Below, one piece after another: positions 8,533 through 17,383 of a stretch of 64,000 nucleotides of DNA (within the stretch, counting starts at the first letter, position 1; each line of letters opens with the position of its first letter). Under the pieces are notes generated by a model. The model had not been told where the DNA came from. It made no database searches and was given only the letters and a program-made list of their open reading frames with translations. The translations under genes were made by a program, and so were the position numbers. This DNA comes from Enterobacter asburiae. GTDB lineage: Bacteria > Pseudomonadota > Gammaproteobacteria > Enterobacterales > Enterobacteriaceae. The stretch spans positions 2,170,001 to 2,234,000 of the forward strand of contig JAAQVN010000001.1 in assembly GCA_011754535.1 (NCBI GenBank), in the 5' to 3' direction.

Positions 8533-10022
8533 GATTGAGGCTCCAGGGCAATCCAGATGGTTTTCAGTTCGGTAAATTTTTCCAGCGCGTGCAGGGACTT
8601 GTCGCGACCGTTGCCGCTCTGCTTATAGCCGCCAAAAGGTACAGTCATATCGCCATCGTTATAGTTATTGACGAAGACCGAGCCTGCTTTCAGACGGCGG
8701 CTCATGCGGTGCGCGCGGGAGAGATCGCGGGTCCATACCGCCGCGCCAAGCCCATATTCACTGTCGTTGGCCAGCGTTAAGGCTTCTTCTTCGGTTTTAA
8801 AACGGGTGACGACCAGCACCGGCCCGAAAATCTCCTCCCGGCACAGCGGGGAGGCTGGGTCGATGTCGACAAAAATGGTGGGACCGACTGCGGAAGGCCA
8901 TGCTTGTTCCCGCCCGTCCAGCAGCAGCGCACCTTTCCGGGTTCCCTCGCGAATAAACGTGTGGACGGTATCGGCGTGCGCAGCGTCGATGAGCATTCCC
9001 ATCGTGCTGTCGGGGTCGAGCGGATCGCCCGGCTGCCAGTGACGGGCCTGCGCTTTTAGCTTTGCCAGGAAGTCATCGGCGATGCTGTCTTCGAGCAGCA
9101 GGCGGGTACCGGCGATACAGACTTGCCCCTGGTTATAAAAAATCCCGGCGGCGGTCGCGCTCACGGCCTTGTCCAGGTCCGGACAGTCGGCAAAGATAAT
9201 GTTGGCGCTCTTGCCGCCCGCCTCCAGCCAGACGCGCTTCATGTTGCTTTCTCCCGCGTCCTTCAACAGCTGCTTGCCGGTACGGGTAGAGCCGGTAAAC
9301 GTCAGCACCTCGACCTCCGGATGCAGTGCCAGCGCCTGGCCCGCTTCGTGGCCGTAACCGCTTATCACATTCAGCACGCCGTCAGGCAGGCCCGCCTCTT
9401 TCGCCAGCCCGGCCAGCCGCAGGGCGGTGAGGGGCGATTTCTCCGACGGTTTCAATACCACGCTGTTGCCCGCGATCAGCGCCGGGCCCAGCTTCCAGCA
9501 GGCCAGCAGCAGCGGGAAGTTCCAGGGGACGATGGCCGCGACCACCCCGATCGGCTCGCGCACGATCATCGCCAGCTCGCCCGGACCCGTAGGCGCCACT
9601 TCGCCGTAGACTTTATCCGCCGCTTCGGCGTACCAGCGAATGGCGCGAGCCGCGCCGGGAATATCGTCGCGCAGGCTGTGGCGGATGGGTTTACCGGTGT
9701 CCAGCGTTTCCAGTAAGGCCAGCTCTTCGGCGTGGCGTTCCATCAAATCGGCGAGCTTATTCAGCACGGCCTTGCGCTGCGCCGGAGACGCCTGCGACCA
9801 GTCACCGCGCTCAAATACCTCACGCGCGGCCTGAACCGCACGGTCTACGTCCGCCTGCTTGCCGCGGGCCACGTTCGCCAGCGTCTGTTGGGTAGCAGGA
9901 TTGACGGTTTCAAACGTGGCGTTATCGGCGGCGTCACAATAGGCACCGTTAATAAATAACCGGGTCTCAATGGCGCTGTTTTTTGCTTTATCCTGCCAGT
10001 AAGTCAGGTGCTGAAAATGCAT
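8529..10022 (-). CDS. puuC: Gamma-glutamyl-gamma-aminobutyraldehyde dehydrogenase PuuC
   Basis: 497 residues. NAD(P)-dependent aldehyde dehydrogenase, third step of the gamma-glutamylated putrescine pathway. Motifs: VPWNFPLLLACWKLGPAL (about 160-175), the catalytic Glu in LEAGGKSANI (about 270), the catalytic Cys in GQVCIAGTR (about 304), and FGPVLVV (about 395). The frame starts seven codons earlier, but the start MHFQHLTYWQDKA fits E. coli PuuC and has AAGGAG 6 bp before it. The intergenic stretch to puuR holds no obvious terminator except a GTAAGCGTGCTTAC-type palindrome near 10147-10160. Confidence 0.96.
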   Translation of the reverse strand: MHFQHLTYWQDKAKNSAIETRLFINGAYCDAADNATFETVNPATQQTLANVARGKQADVDRAVQAAREVFERGDWSQASPAQRKAVLNKLADLMERHAEELALLETLDTGKPIRHSLRDDIPGAARAIRWYAEAADKVYGEVAPTGPGELAMIVREPIGVVAAIVPWNFPLLLACWKLGPALIAGNSVVLKPSEKSPLTALRLAGLAKEAGLPDGVLNVISGYGHEAGQALALHPEVEVLTFTGSTRTGKQLLKDAGESNMKRVWLEAGGKSANIIFADCPDLDKAVSATAAGIFYNQGQVCIAGTRLLLEDSIADDFLAKLKAQARHWQPGDPLDPDSTMGMLIDAAHADTVHTFIREGTRKGALLLDGREQAWPSAVGPTIFVDIDPASPLCREEIFGPVLVVTRFKTEEEALTLANDSEYGLGAAVWTRDLSRAHRMSRRLKAGSVFVNNYNDGDMTVPFGGYKQSGNGRDKSLHALEKFTELKTIWIALEPQS

Positions 10023-10179
10023 ATTCACTCCTTTCTTTCGCAATCAGATAAATAAAGGCATGGCCGTTTCAGGCAATACGAAGCCGTGAGGCATCCCGGG
10101 AATTAACCCGTTGAATGCCGACATTGATCGTTTTTATTTGTCCCGGCGTAAGCGTGCTTACGCCGGGACTGAGTGGTTA

Positions 10180-10737
10180 TTAGAACGTGGTGGGGGTGTG
10201 GGCACTGATAATGCGGCAGATGCCTGCCGAGGTGTTGCTGAAGCTGTGCGGTATGCCGGTATTGATGGCATAGCTCTGTCCCGCAACCAGGTGATAAGGC
10301 TGACCATTAATGGTCAGCACTATTTCACCTTCCAGTATCGTACCAATCTCCTCACCCTGGTGTTTGATCCTCTCTCCGGTCGTGGTTCCAGGCTGGTAAG
10401 TTTCAAAAATCATCGCCAGCGTACGGTTCGGATTTCCGTTATGAACCAGCTTCATCGAAACCCCCTGACTGCCTATTTCGATAAGGTCTTCCTGATTAAT
10501 AACCACCTGCGGTTCATCAGGTTTTTCCGGTTCCGAAAAGAATTCCGAGAGCGACAGCCCATAAACTTTCAGCAGCTTTTGCAGCGTACTGATGGCAGGA
10601 CTGACTTTGTCCTGCTCAATGGTGCTGATGGCACTGTGTGTTAACCCAGACAGTTCGGCGGCACGCCGCTGCGAGAGACCCAGCTGCTGGCGGATCTCAG
10701 ACAGACGTTTCCCTGGCGCCAGTCCGTCATCGCTCAT
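10180..10737 (-). CDS. puuR: Transcriptional repressor PuuR
   Basis: 185 residues, identical in length to E. coli PuuR. N-terminal XRE-type helix-turn-helix (about residues 12-66, GLSQRRAAELSGLTHSAIST) and C-terminal cupin domain (about 105-180, with HQGEEIGTILEGEI and HSFSNTS). It represses the puu genes and is relieved by putrescine. The frame extends upstream into puuD sequence, but the start MSDDGLAPGKRLSEI is the conserved one. It lies 25 bp after puuD and is co-transcribed. Confidence 0.97.
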   Translation of the reverse strand: MSDDGLAPGKRLSEIRQQLGLSQRRAAELSGLTHSAISTIEQDKVSPAISTLQKLLKVYGLSLSEFFSEPEKPDEPQVVINQEDLIEIGSQGVSMKLVHNGNPNRTLAMIFETYQPGTTTGERIKHQGEEIGTILEGEIVLTINGQPYHLVAGQSYAINTGIPHSFSNTSAGICRIISAHTPTTF

Positions 10738-10762
10738 AGTTGCATTTCCTTTACGGTAGAGG

Positions 10763-11527
10763 TCAAAGCCGTTGCTTCTCGGCAATGTGGCTTTGACAGG
10801 CGGTGATAAAACCTTCAAACAACATGCGTGACAGGGCGTACTCGCTGCTGTTCCATTCGGGGTGCCATTGCACGCCGAGGGCAAAAGGGTGGTCCTGAAC
10901 GCTGACCGCTTCGACCAGCCCATCCGTCGAGCGGGCCTCCACGCGAAGCCGTGGTCCTAACGTTCGTGCACCTTGCCCGTGTAACGAGTTTACCCAAAAT
11001 GTGTTACAGCCTGGTATTAATTGAGACAGCAGTCCTCCCTCCTGAACCTGAACTTCATGAGACGGGGCGTATTGTAGCTCAACCGGCAGTTCAGGGTCTT
11101 CCCGGTGCTCAAGCAGGTCGTTCTGCTCGAACAGGCGGCGATACAGCGTCCCTCCCGTCGCAACAACCATTTCCTGCAGCCCCCGGCAGATGGCGAAAAT
11201 GGGGATGCGCCTTTCGAGCGCGGCACCAATCAGCGCCATACTCAGAAGATCTCGCCCGGGATCGGCGTCAGGCTCATCGCCGTTTTCACCATAAAGGTGC
11301 GGCTGCACGTTACTTGGGCTGCCCGGCAGGTAAATCCCGTCCAGGGTGGGCAGCAGAGCGGTAAGTAGCTCTGGCTCTGCCAGCGCATGCGGTAAGGCAA
11401 TGGGTAAGCCCCCCGCGTTAATAACGGCATTCAGGTACTTTTCTTGCAGGGTCTGGGTCTCATGACCCTTAAGCCTGTTTCTGCACATCACCACGCCAAT
11501 AACTGGCTTGTTCATTATATTTTCCAT
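10763..11527 (-). CDS. puuD: Gamma-glutamyl-gamma-aminobutyrate hydrolase PuuD
   Basis: 254 residues. Class I glutamine-amidotransferase-like hydrolase that splits gamma-glutamyl-GABA to GABA and glutamate. The catalytic triad is visible: Cys114 in FAICRGLQE, and His/Glu in GVQWHPEW (about 222 and 224). The frame is open four codons further, but the MENIMNKP start matches E. coli PuuD. The start region doubles as a PuuR recognition sequence. First gene of the leftward puuDRCBE transcript, divergent from puuA. Confidence 0.97.
   Translation of the reverse strand: MENIMNKPVIGVVMCRNRLKGHETQTLQEKYLNAVINAGGLPIALPHALAEPELLTALLPTLDGIYLPGSPSNVQPHLYGENGDEPDADPGRDLLSMALIGAALERRIPIFAICRGLQEMVVATGGTLYRRLFEQNDLLEHREDPELPVELQYAPSHEVQVQEGGLLSQLIPGCNTFWVNSLHGQGARTLGPRLRVEARSTDGLVEAVSVQDHPFALGVQWHPEWNSSEYALSRMLFEGFITACQSHIAEKQRL
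11509..11523 (-). promoter_or_regulatory. PuuR operator overlapping the puuD start
   Basis: On the minus strand this reads AAAATATAATGAACA, which equals the 15-bp PuuR recognition sequence described in E. coli. It covers codons 2-7 of puuD, so a bound repressor would sit on the translation start region. Confidence 0.8.
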
Positions 11528-11741
11528 GATCGCCCTCACAAAGTGGACTAAATTTAGGCCATTTTCGCCTGTGAAACGGCCTTTTCGTTCAATATTTTCT
11601 CAATCTAGCAACGGGATCTGCCTTTTGCAAACTTAATTTAACATTTGACAAACATTTTATTTGCATGCAGATTCGATAGAGTGGACATTATATTTGACAG
11701 TCCAGAGCAGCGAACGCAAATCCCAAAAACGGTGGTAAATC
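11528..11741. promoter_or_regulatory. Divergent puuD / puuA control region
   Basis: 214 bp, A+T-rich. A second PuuR-like site, TGGACATTATATTTG (11682-11696), matches the consensus at 12 of 15 positions in the same orientation as the puuD site. A weaker one with core CATTTTATTT lies at about 11654-11663. A TTGACA hexamer (11645-11650) faces puuA. PuuR is known to bind several sites between puuD and puuA in E. coli; the exact promoters cannot be fixed by eye. Confidence 0.65.
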
Positions 11742-13160
11742 ATGGAAACCAATATCGTAGAAGTTGAGAACTTTGTGCAGCACACGGACGAGAGGCGGGG
11801 CAGCGCCTTTACGCAGGAAGTGAAGCGCTATTTAGAAAAGTATCCTGACACCCAGTTTATTGATGTCCTCCTGACCGACCTGAACGGCTGTTTTCGCGGC
11901 AAACGTATCCCGGTTGCCGGACTGAACAAGCTTGAAAAAGGCTGCTATTTCCCGGCATCGGTTTTCGCCATGGACATTTTGGGTAACGTCGTGGAAGAGG
12001 CGGGGCTGGGGCAGGAGCTCGGCGAGCCGGACTGTATCTGCGTGCCGGTACCGGGCACCCTGACACCGTCCGCCGCCGACCCGGAATACATTGGTCAGGT
12101 GCAGCTCACCATGGTTGATGAAGATGGCGCTCCCTTTGACGTTGAGCCGCGGAACGTACTCAACCGACTCTGGCAGCAGCTGCGCCAGCGCGGTCTGTTC
12201 CCCGTGGTAGCGGTAGAGCTGGAGTTCTATTTACTTGACCGTCAACGCGATGCCGACGGCTATCTGCAGCCTCCCTGCGCGCCGGGCACCGACGTGCGTA
12301 ACACGCAGAGTCAGGTCTACTCGGTAGATAACCTGAACCACTTTGCTGACGTGCTGAATGACATTGACGAGCTGGCGCAGCTGCAGCTGATCCCCGCTGA
12401 CGGGGCCGTGGCTGAGGCCTCCCCGGGCCAGTTTGAGATTAACCTGCACCATACGGAAAACGTGCTCGACGCCTGCGATGATGCGCTGGCGCTAAAACGT
12501 CTCGTCAGGCAGATGGCGGAAAAACATAAGATGCACGCCACGTTTATGGCAAAGCCGTATGAAGAGCATGCGGGCAGCGGGATGCATATCCACATCAGCA
12601 TGCAAAACAACAGAGGCGAAAACGTGCTCGCAGACGCCAGCGGCGAGGATTCCGCGCTGCTGAAACGCGCGCTGGCCGGGATGATCGATCTGATGCCGGC
12701 GTCCATGGCGCTGCTGGCACCTAACGTCAACTCCTACCGCCGTTTCCAGCCGGGAATGTACGTGCCGACGCAGGCATCATGGGGACACAATAATCGCACG
12801 GTTGCCCTGCGTATCCCCTGCGGCGATCGCCATAACCATCGGGTCGAGTACCGGGTGGCGGGAGCAGACGCGAATCCGTATCTGGTGATGGCGGCGATTT
12901 TTGCCGGCATTCTTCACGGGCTGGATAACGATTTACCCCTGCAGGAAGAAGTGGAAGGCAATGGTCTGGAGCAGGACGGGCTGCCGTTCCCGATCCGTCA
13001 GAGCGATGCGCTGTGGGAATTTATGCAAAACGATCATCTTCGCGAGCGGCTGGGCGAACGTTTCTGCCACGTATATCACGCCTGCAAAAATGATGAGTTA
13101 CTGCAGTTTGAACGCCTGATTACCGAAACGGAAATTGAGTGGATGTTGAAAAACGCCTGA
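11742..13160 (+). CDS. puuA: Gamma-glutamylputrescine synthetase PuuA
   Basis: 472 residues. Glutamine-synthetase-fold ligase that joins glutamate to putrescine using ATP, committing putrescine to the Puu pathway. Motifs: the metal ligands in VVAVELEFYLL (about 155) and GQFEINLHH (about 230), the ATP-site HMHATFMAKP and GSGMHIHIS (about 270-285), and RVEYRVAGADANPYL (about 365). Length and ends agree with E. coli PuuA. It is transcribed away from puuD with puuP downstream. Confidence 0.97.
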   Translation: METNIVEVENFVQHTDERRGSAFTQEVKRYLEKYPDTQFIDVLLTDLNGCFRGKRIPVAGLNKLEKGCYFPASVFAMDILGNVVEEAGLGQELGEPDCICVPVPGTLTPSAADPEYIGQVQLTMVDEDGAPFDVEPRNVLNRLWQQLRQRGLFPVVAVELEFYLLDRQRDADGYLQPPCAPGTDVRNTQSQVYSVDNLNHFADVLNDIDELAQLQLIPADGAVAEASPGQFEINLHHTENVLDACDDALALKRLVRQMAEKHKMHATFMAKPYEEHAGSGMHIHISMQNNRGENVLADASGEDSALLKRALAGMIDLMPASMALLAPNVNSYRRFQPGMYVPTQASWGHNNRTVALRIPCGDRHNHRVEYRVAGADANPYLVMAAIFAGILHGLDNDLPLQEEVEGNGLEQDGLPFPIRQSDALWEFMQNDHLRERLGERFCHVYHACKNDELLQFERLITETEIEWMLKNA

Positions 13161-13516
13161 TGACGAGCCCCGGTAAGGGGCCGCTTTGTTTCATCGCATA
13201 CGTATCACCAAATGGCCTGCGCGGAGCCTGGCCTAACTGTTCGCTGGCACGCCAGCTATCTCCCGGGAGTCGCGTTATGGAGCGCAGGCGGCACAGGGAT
13301 TTTCTTAACGACACTGTGTGACGAGGTAGGAAATGATGCAGATGTTCAACTATCCGCAGGGCGAAGGGGGCCAGTCAGGCGCCTGCTGTGAGTGCGAGCG
13401 AGAGATGCTGCGCTGGTACGATCGCGTATGTTCTTTACAACTACCCCCTTTGCTAAGCAGGTTTGCGTTAAGGACAACGCGATTGCAAACCACGGTAAGC
13501 ATGGGGGGGACGGTTT
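13161..13516. other. Long gap between puuA and puuP, no recognised gene
   Basis: 356 bp. Visible structure: a short hairpin GCCCC/GGGGC just after puuA (13166-13181), and a nested inverted repeat at 13461-13490 (GTTTGC ... GCAAAC outside, GCGTT ... AACGC inside) 26 bp before puuP. Short open frames exist but none has a recognisable product. The region may hold a separate puuP promoter or a leader. Confidence 0.55.
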
Positions 13517-14908
13517 ATGGCGACTAACACCTCTCTTGACTCGCCGGGCATGGCCGGAAGAACCCGGCTGCGCAGTTCCCTCAAGCTCTGGCAGGTGGTC
13601 ATGATGGGCCTGGCTTATCTCACCCCCATGACCGTGTTTGATACCTTCGGCATTGTGTCCGGTATCAGCAATGGCCACGTGCCCGCTTCGTATCTCCTGG
13701 CGCTGGCGGGCGTCATGTTTACCGCCATCAGCTACGGTAAACTGGTGCGTCAGTTCCCGGAAGCGGGCTCTGCGTATACCTACACGCAGAAATCGATCGG
13801 ACCCCACCTGGGCTTTATGGTCGGCTGGTCATCGCTGCTGGACTATCTCTTCCTGCCGATGATCAACGTGCTGCTGGCGAAGATCTACCTTTCCGCGTTG
13901 TTCCCGGAAGTCCCACCGTGGGTCTGGGTGGTGGGGTTTGTGACGATCCTGACGCTGGCGAACCTGAAGAGCGTTAATTTGGTCGCCAACTTTAACACCC
14001 TGTTTGTGCTGGTGCAGATCGCCATCATGGTGGTGTTTGTCATACTCGTGGTGCATGGTCTGCACAAGGGTGAGGGCGTCGGCACCGTCTGGTCGCTGCA
14101 GCCGTTTATCAGCGAGAACGCCCACCTGATCCCGATTATTACCGGCGCGACTATCGTCTGCTTCTCTTTCCTCGGCTTTGACGCGGTCACCACGCTGTCG
14201 GAAGAGACGCCAAACGCGGCGCGGGTGATTCCCAAAGCCATTTTCCTGACTGCACTGTATGGCGGGCTGATATTCATTGTTGCCTCGTTTTTCATGCAGC
14301 TCTTTTTCCCGACGATCGCGCGCTTCAAGAACCCGGACGCCGCGCTGCCGGAAATTGCGCTGTACGTAGGCGGCAAGCTCTTCCAGTCGGTATTTCTGTG
14401 TACCACGTTTGTGAATACGCTCGCTTCAGGCCTGGCCTCGCACGCCAGCGTCTCACGCTTGTTGTATGTGATGGGGCGTGACAACGTCTTTCCGGAGCGG
14501 GTGTTTGGCTACGTGCATCCGAAATGGCGGACTCCGGCTCTGAACGTCATTATGGTAGGGATAGTGGCGCTGTCGGCCCTTTACTTTGATCTCGTGACCG
14601 CGACTGCGCTGATCAACTTTGGCGCGCTGGTGGCGTTTACGTTTGTTAATCTCTCGGTGTACAACCATTTCTGGCGGCGTAAGGGGCTGAACAAAACGTG
14701 GAAAGATCGGTTCCACTATTTCCTGCTGCCACTCATTGGTGCCGTAACGGTCGGCGTGCTGTGGATAAACCTCGAAGCGACGTCACTAACGCTTGGCCTC
14801 ATCTGGGCGGCGCTGGGGGTCCTTTACCTGGCATGGCTAACGCGCCGTTTCCGCAAACCGCCTCCGCAGTTTGAAGCCGGTAAGATAGAGCAGGCCTGGG
14901 ATTCCTGA
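13517..14908 (+). CDS. puuP: Putrescine importer PuuP
   Basis: 463 residues, APC-superfamily permease with about 12 membrane segments, spanning the inner membrane. It takes up putrescine by proton symport for the Puu pathway. The first segment has the family pattern [35 protein letters not shown] (about residue 220) matches the substrate-binding helix of the family. N- and C-termini are the diverged parts relative to E. coli PuuP. A G-rich stretch ahead of the ATG (GGGGGGGACGG) may act as ribosome site. Confidence 0.96.
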   Translation: MATNTSLDSPGMAGRTRLRSSLKLWQVVMMGLAYLTPMTVFDTFGIVSGISNGHVPASYLLALAGVMFTAISYGKLVRQFPEAGSAYTYTQKSIGPHLGFMVGWSSLLDYLFLPMINVLLAKIYLSALFPEVPPWVWVVGFVTILTLANLKSVNLVANFNTLFVLVQIAIMVVFVILVVHGLHKGEGVGTVWSLQPFISENAHLIPIITGATIVCFSFLGFDAVTTLSEETPNAARVIPKAIFLTALYGGLIFIVASFFMQLFFPTIARFKNPDAALPEIALYVGGKLFQSVFLCTTFVNTLASGLASHASVSRLLYVMGRDNVFPERVFGYVHPKWRTPALNVIMVGIVALSALYFDLVTATALINFGALVAFTFVNLSVYNHFWRRKGLNKTWKDRFHYFLLPLIGAVTVGVLWINLEATSLTLGLIWAALGVLYLAWLTRRFRKPPPQFEAGKIEQAWDS

Positions 14909-14913
14909 ACGTG

Positions 14914-14941
14914 AAACGGCACCAGTACGCTGGTGCCGTTT
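14914..14941. terminator. Bidirectional hairpin between puuP and ynfM
   Basis: A perfect 12-bp stem, AAACGGCACCAG with CTGGTGCCGTTT, and a TACG loop, starts 5 bp after the puuP stop. A/T flanks give short T-tracts in both directions. Confidence 0.8.
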
Positions 14942-14982
14942 ATCGGGATCGCTCATCTACCGGGCATCAGCCCGCAGGCTTA

Positions 14983-16236
14983 TTATCTCAGACGTTTATG
15001 AAGACTTGCTCCCACCAGCAGCGCAGCGCACAGCATCAGCGCGATAAACCCGCCCACGCCGTTCCAGCCGTAGTGATGCCAGAACACGCCCCCGAGGGTC
15101 CCGGCGATGCTGGAACCCAGGTAATAGCTAAACAGATACAGCGACGATGCCTGCCCTTTGGCGCGACGCGCGCGCGGGCCAATCCAGCTGCTGGCGACCG
15201 AGTGTGCGGCGAAGAACCCTGCGGAGAAGAGCAGCATTCCGGCAAAAATCAGCCACAGAGAGGAGAAGAGCGTCAGCAGCAGGCCGACCAGCATCACCGC
15301 CGTGAAGAAGAGCATCACCGGGCCTCGGCCGAAGCGTGCGGTCATCGCCCCGGCTTTCGGCGAGCTCCACGTGCCAGTGAGATAGGCCACGGAAAGCAAA
15401 CCCACAACGGCCTGATTCAGATGCCACGGCGAGAGCATCAGGCGATAGCCAATATAGTTAAACAGCGTCACGAAGGAGCCCATCAGCAGGAATCCCATCA
15501 GAAACAGTCGCGGTAAACCTTTGTCGCGCCAGTGCAGGCGGAAGTTGATAAACAGCGTTTTCGGCCGCAGAGAGGTCGGGCGGAAATGGCGCGATTCCGG
15601 CAGGATTTTCCAGAACATCAGGGCTGATGCCAGCGCAAAACACCCGATTACCGCCAGCGCAATACGCCAGTTAAAGAAATCCGTGAAGACCCCGCTCAGC
15701 AGGCGTCCGCTCATGCCGCCAATCGAGTTCCCGCTGATGTAGAGCCCCATCGAGAAGGCAACAAAGCTCGGGTGGATCTCCTCGCTGAGGTAGGTCATTC
15801 CGACCGCCGCCACGCCGCTGAGCGAGAGCCCAATCAGCGCGCGCATCACCAGAATACCGTGCCAGCTGGTCATCATGGTCGAGAGTAACGTGCAGACCGA
15901 GGCCAGCATCAGGGCGGTTACCATCACCGGTTTACGGCCAATGGCGTCGGACAGCGGCCCGGTAAAGAGCAGGCCAATCGCCAGCATGCCGGTAGAAACA
16001 GACAGTGAAACGCTGCTGCTGGCAGGCGATACGCCAAACTCATGAGAGAGAACGGGCAGGATCGGCTGAACGCAATAGAGCAGGGCAAATGTTGCCAGAC
16101 CGGCGGAGAAGAGCGCCAGCGTGACGCGCATAAACTGGGGGGTACCACGTTTAATGAACTGGACCGGCTGCGGTGCTGCGGGTAAATCATTGATATCTCT
16201 TGCCGGATCGATATCAATAGTAGTTGTACGACTCAC
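14983..16236 (-). CDS. ynfM: MFS transporter YnfM
   Basis: 417 residues, the E. coli YnfM length. Twelve-helix major facilitator protein of the inner membrane; the helix 2-3 loop carries GPLSDAIGRKPVM, the standard MFS motif. Substrate unknown; it is grouped with drug/arabinose efflux-type permeases. I place the start at a GTG (V-SRTTT) with AAGGAAA in front, which matches the E. coli N-terminus; an ATG seven codons upstream (16257) is possible. Divergent from its likely regulator ynfL. Confidence 0.93.
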   Translation of the reverse strand: MSRTTTIDIDPARDINDLPAAPQPVQFIKRGTPQFMRVTLALFSAGLATFALLYCVQPILPVLSHEFGVSPASSSVSLSVSTGMLAIGLLFTGPLSDAIGRKPVMVTALMLASVCTLLSTMMTSWHGILVMRALIGLSLSGVAAVGMTYLSEEIHPSFVAFSMGLYISGNSIGGMSGRLLSGVFTDFFNWRIALAVIGCFALASALMFWKILPESRHFRPTSLRPKTLFINFRLHWRDKGLPRLFLMGFLLMGSFVTLFNYIGYRLMLSPWHLNQAVVGLLSVAYLTGTWSSPKAGAMTARFGRGPVMLFFTAVMLVGLLLTLFSSLWLIFAGMLLFSAGFFAAHSVASSWIGPRARRAKGQASSLYLFSYYLGSSIAGTLGGVFWHHYGWNGVGGFIALMLCAALLVGASLHKRLR

Positions 16237-16357
16237 ACAGTTTCCTTGCTTAAACATCCCCGTGATTTCGGGTGACGGGTATGACCACCTGTTCAGGGTA
16301 GGAAAATGTAAATATTCTGTCTAATATATTAATAATCTCAAATGATACCTTAAAAAT

Positions 16358-17254
16358 ATGAATATCGAGCTGCGTCATCTTCGCTACTTTGTCGCCGTCG
16401 CTGAGGAGCTGCATTTTGGTCGCGCGGCGGCGCGGCTGAATATCTCTCAGCCACCCTTAAGCCAGCAGATTCAGATCCTGGAACAGCAGGTCGGGGCGCG
16501 CCTTCTGGCCCGCACCAACCGCAGCGTGAGCCTCACGGCGGCGGGGAAGCAGTTTCTTATCGACAGCCGACAAATCCTGAGCATGGTTGATGACGCCGCC
16601 GCTCGCGCGGAACGGCTTTATCTCGGGGAAGCCGGAGAGCTGCGAATCGGGTTTACCTCGTCCGCGCCGTTCATCAGCGCCGTCTCGCAGACGCTCTCGT
16701 CATTCCGCCGTCATTTTCCGGATGTGCATATTCAGACGCGCGAAATTAATACCCGCGAGCAGATTGCGCCGCTGAATGAAGGTGCGCTCGATCTGGGGCT
16801 GATGCGTAATACCCAGCTGCCGGACACGCTGGCGTGGGAGGTGATCCTGCGCGAACCGCTGATGGCCATGATCCCGCTCGATCACCCGCTGGCGTCGCGT
16901 CCGGCGGTCTCGCTGGCAGAGCTGGCAAAAGAGCCGTTTGTCTTTTTTGACCCGCAGGTCGGAACGGGTCTGTATGACGATATTCTGGGGCTGATGCGCC
17001 GCTACGATCTGGCGCCGGTCATTACCCAGGAAGTGGGAGAGGCGATGACCATTATTGGCCTGGTCGCCGCCGGGCTGGGCGTGTCGATACTCCCGGCCTC
17101 CTTTAAGCGGGTACAGCTGCGCGAAATGCGCTGGGTTGCCATTGCCGAAGAGGATGCCGTTTCGGAGATGTGGCTGGTGTGGTCAAAACATCGTGAACAG
17201 AGTCATGCTGCGCAGCGCTTCAAACAGCAGTTAATCCAGGCCTCCGCAGCCTGA
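16358..17254 (+). CDS. ynfL: LysR-type regulator YnfL
   Basis: 298 residues. N-terminal winged helix-turn-helix (about 1-60, LRYFVAVAEELHFGRAAARLNISQPPLSQQI), linker helix, then a periplasmic-binding-protein-like effector domain. E. coli YnfL is a close match and sits in the same divergent pair with ynfM, so it probably controls that transporter. The 121-bp gap between them is A+T-rich with several T-N11-A candidates, none decisive. Confidence 0.94.
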   Translation: MNIELRHLRYFVAVAEELHFGRAAARLNISQPPLSQQIQILEQQVGARLLARTNRSVSLTAAGKQFLIDSRQILSMVDDAAARAERLYLGEAGELRIGFTSSAPFISAVSQTLSSFRRHFPDVHIQTREINTREQIAPLNEGALDLGLMRNTQLPDTLAWEVILREPLMAMIPLDHPLASRPAVSLAELAKEPFVFFDPQVGTGLYDDILGLMRRYDLAPVITQEVGEAMTIIGLVAAGLGVSILPASFKRVQLREMRWVAIAEEDAVSEMWLVWSKHREQSHAAQRFKQQLIQASAA

Positions 17255-17350
17255 TTTTTTCCGGGAAAACGGGTAAAAATGTGCGGTAAATCACATGGCT
17301 AAGTAAATATTTGACGACACCCATGGAAGTGCTTCACCATAGCCAATAGT

Positions 17351-17372
17351 TTATTTCGAAGCTCGAAAATAA
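17351..17372 (+). promoter_or_regulatory. Mlc operator in the mlc leader
   Basis: A near-perfect 22-bp palindrome with arms TTATTTCGAAG and CTCGAAAATAA lies 12 bp ahead of the mlc start. It fits the Mlc/NagC operator pattern (TTATTT, central spacer, AAAATAA). Mlc is known to repress its own gene in E. coli. Confidence 0.8.
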
Positions 17373-17383
17373 GGGAGTACGAG

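Noticed and set aside
13333..13527. 64-codon ORF in the puuA-puuP gap
   Set aside because: Overlaps the puuP start in another frame, has no ribosome site or recognisable motif; kept only as part of the gap note.
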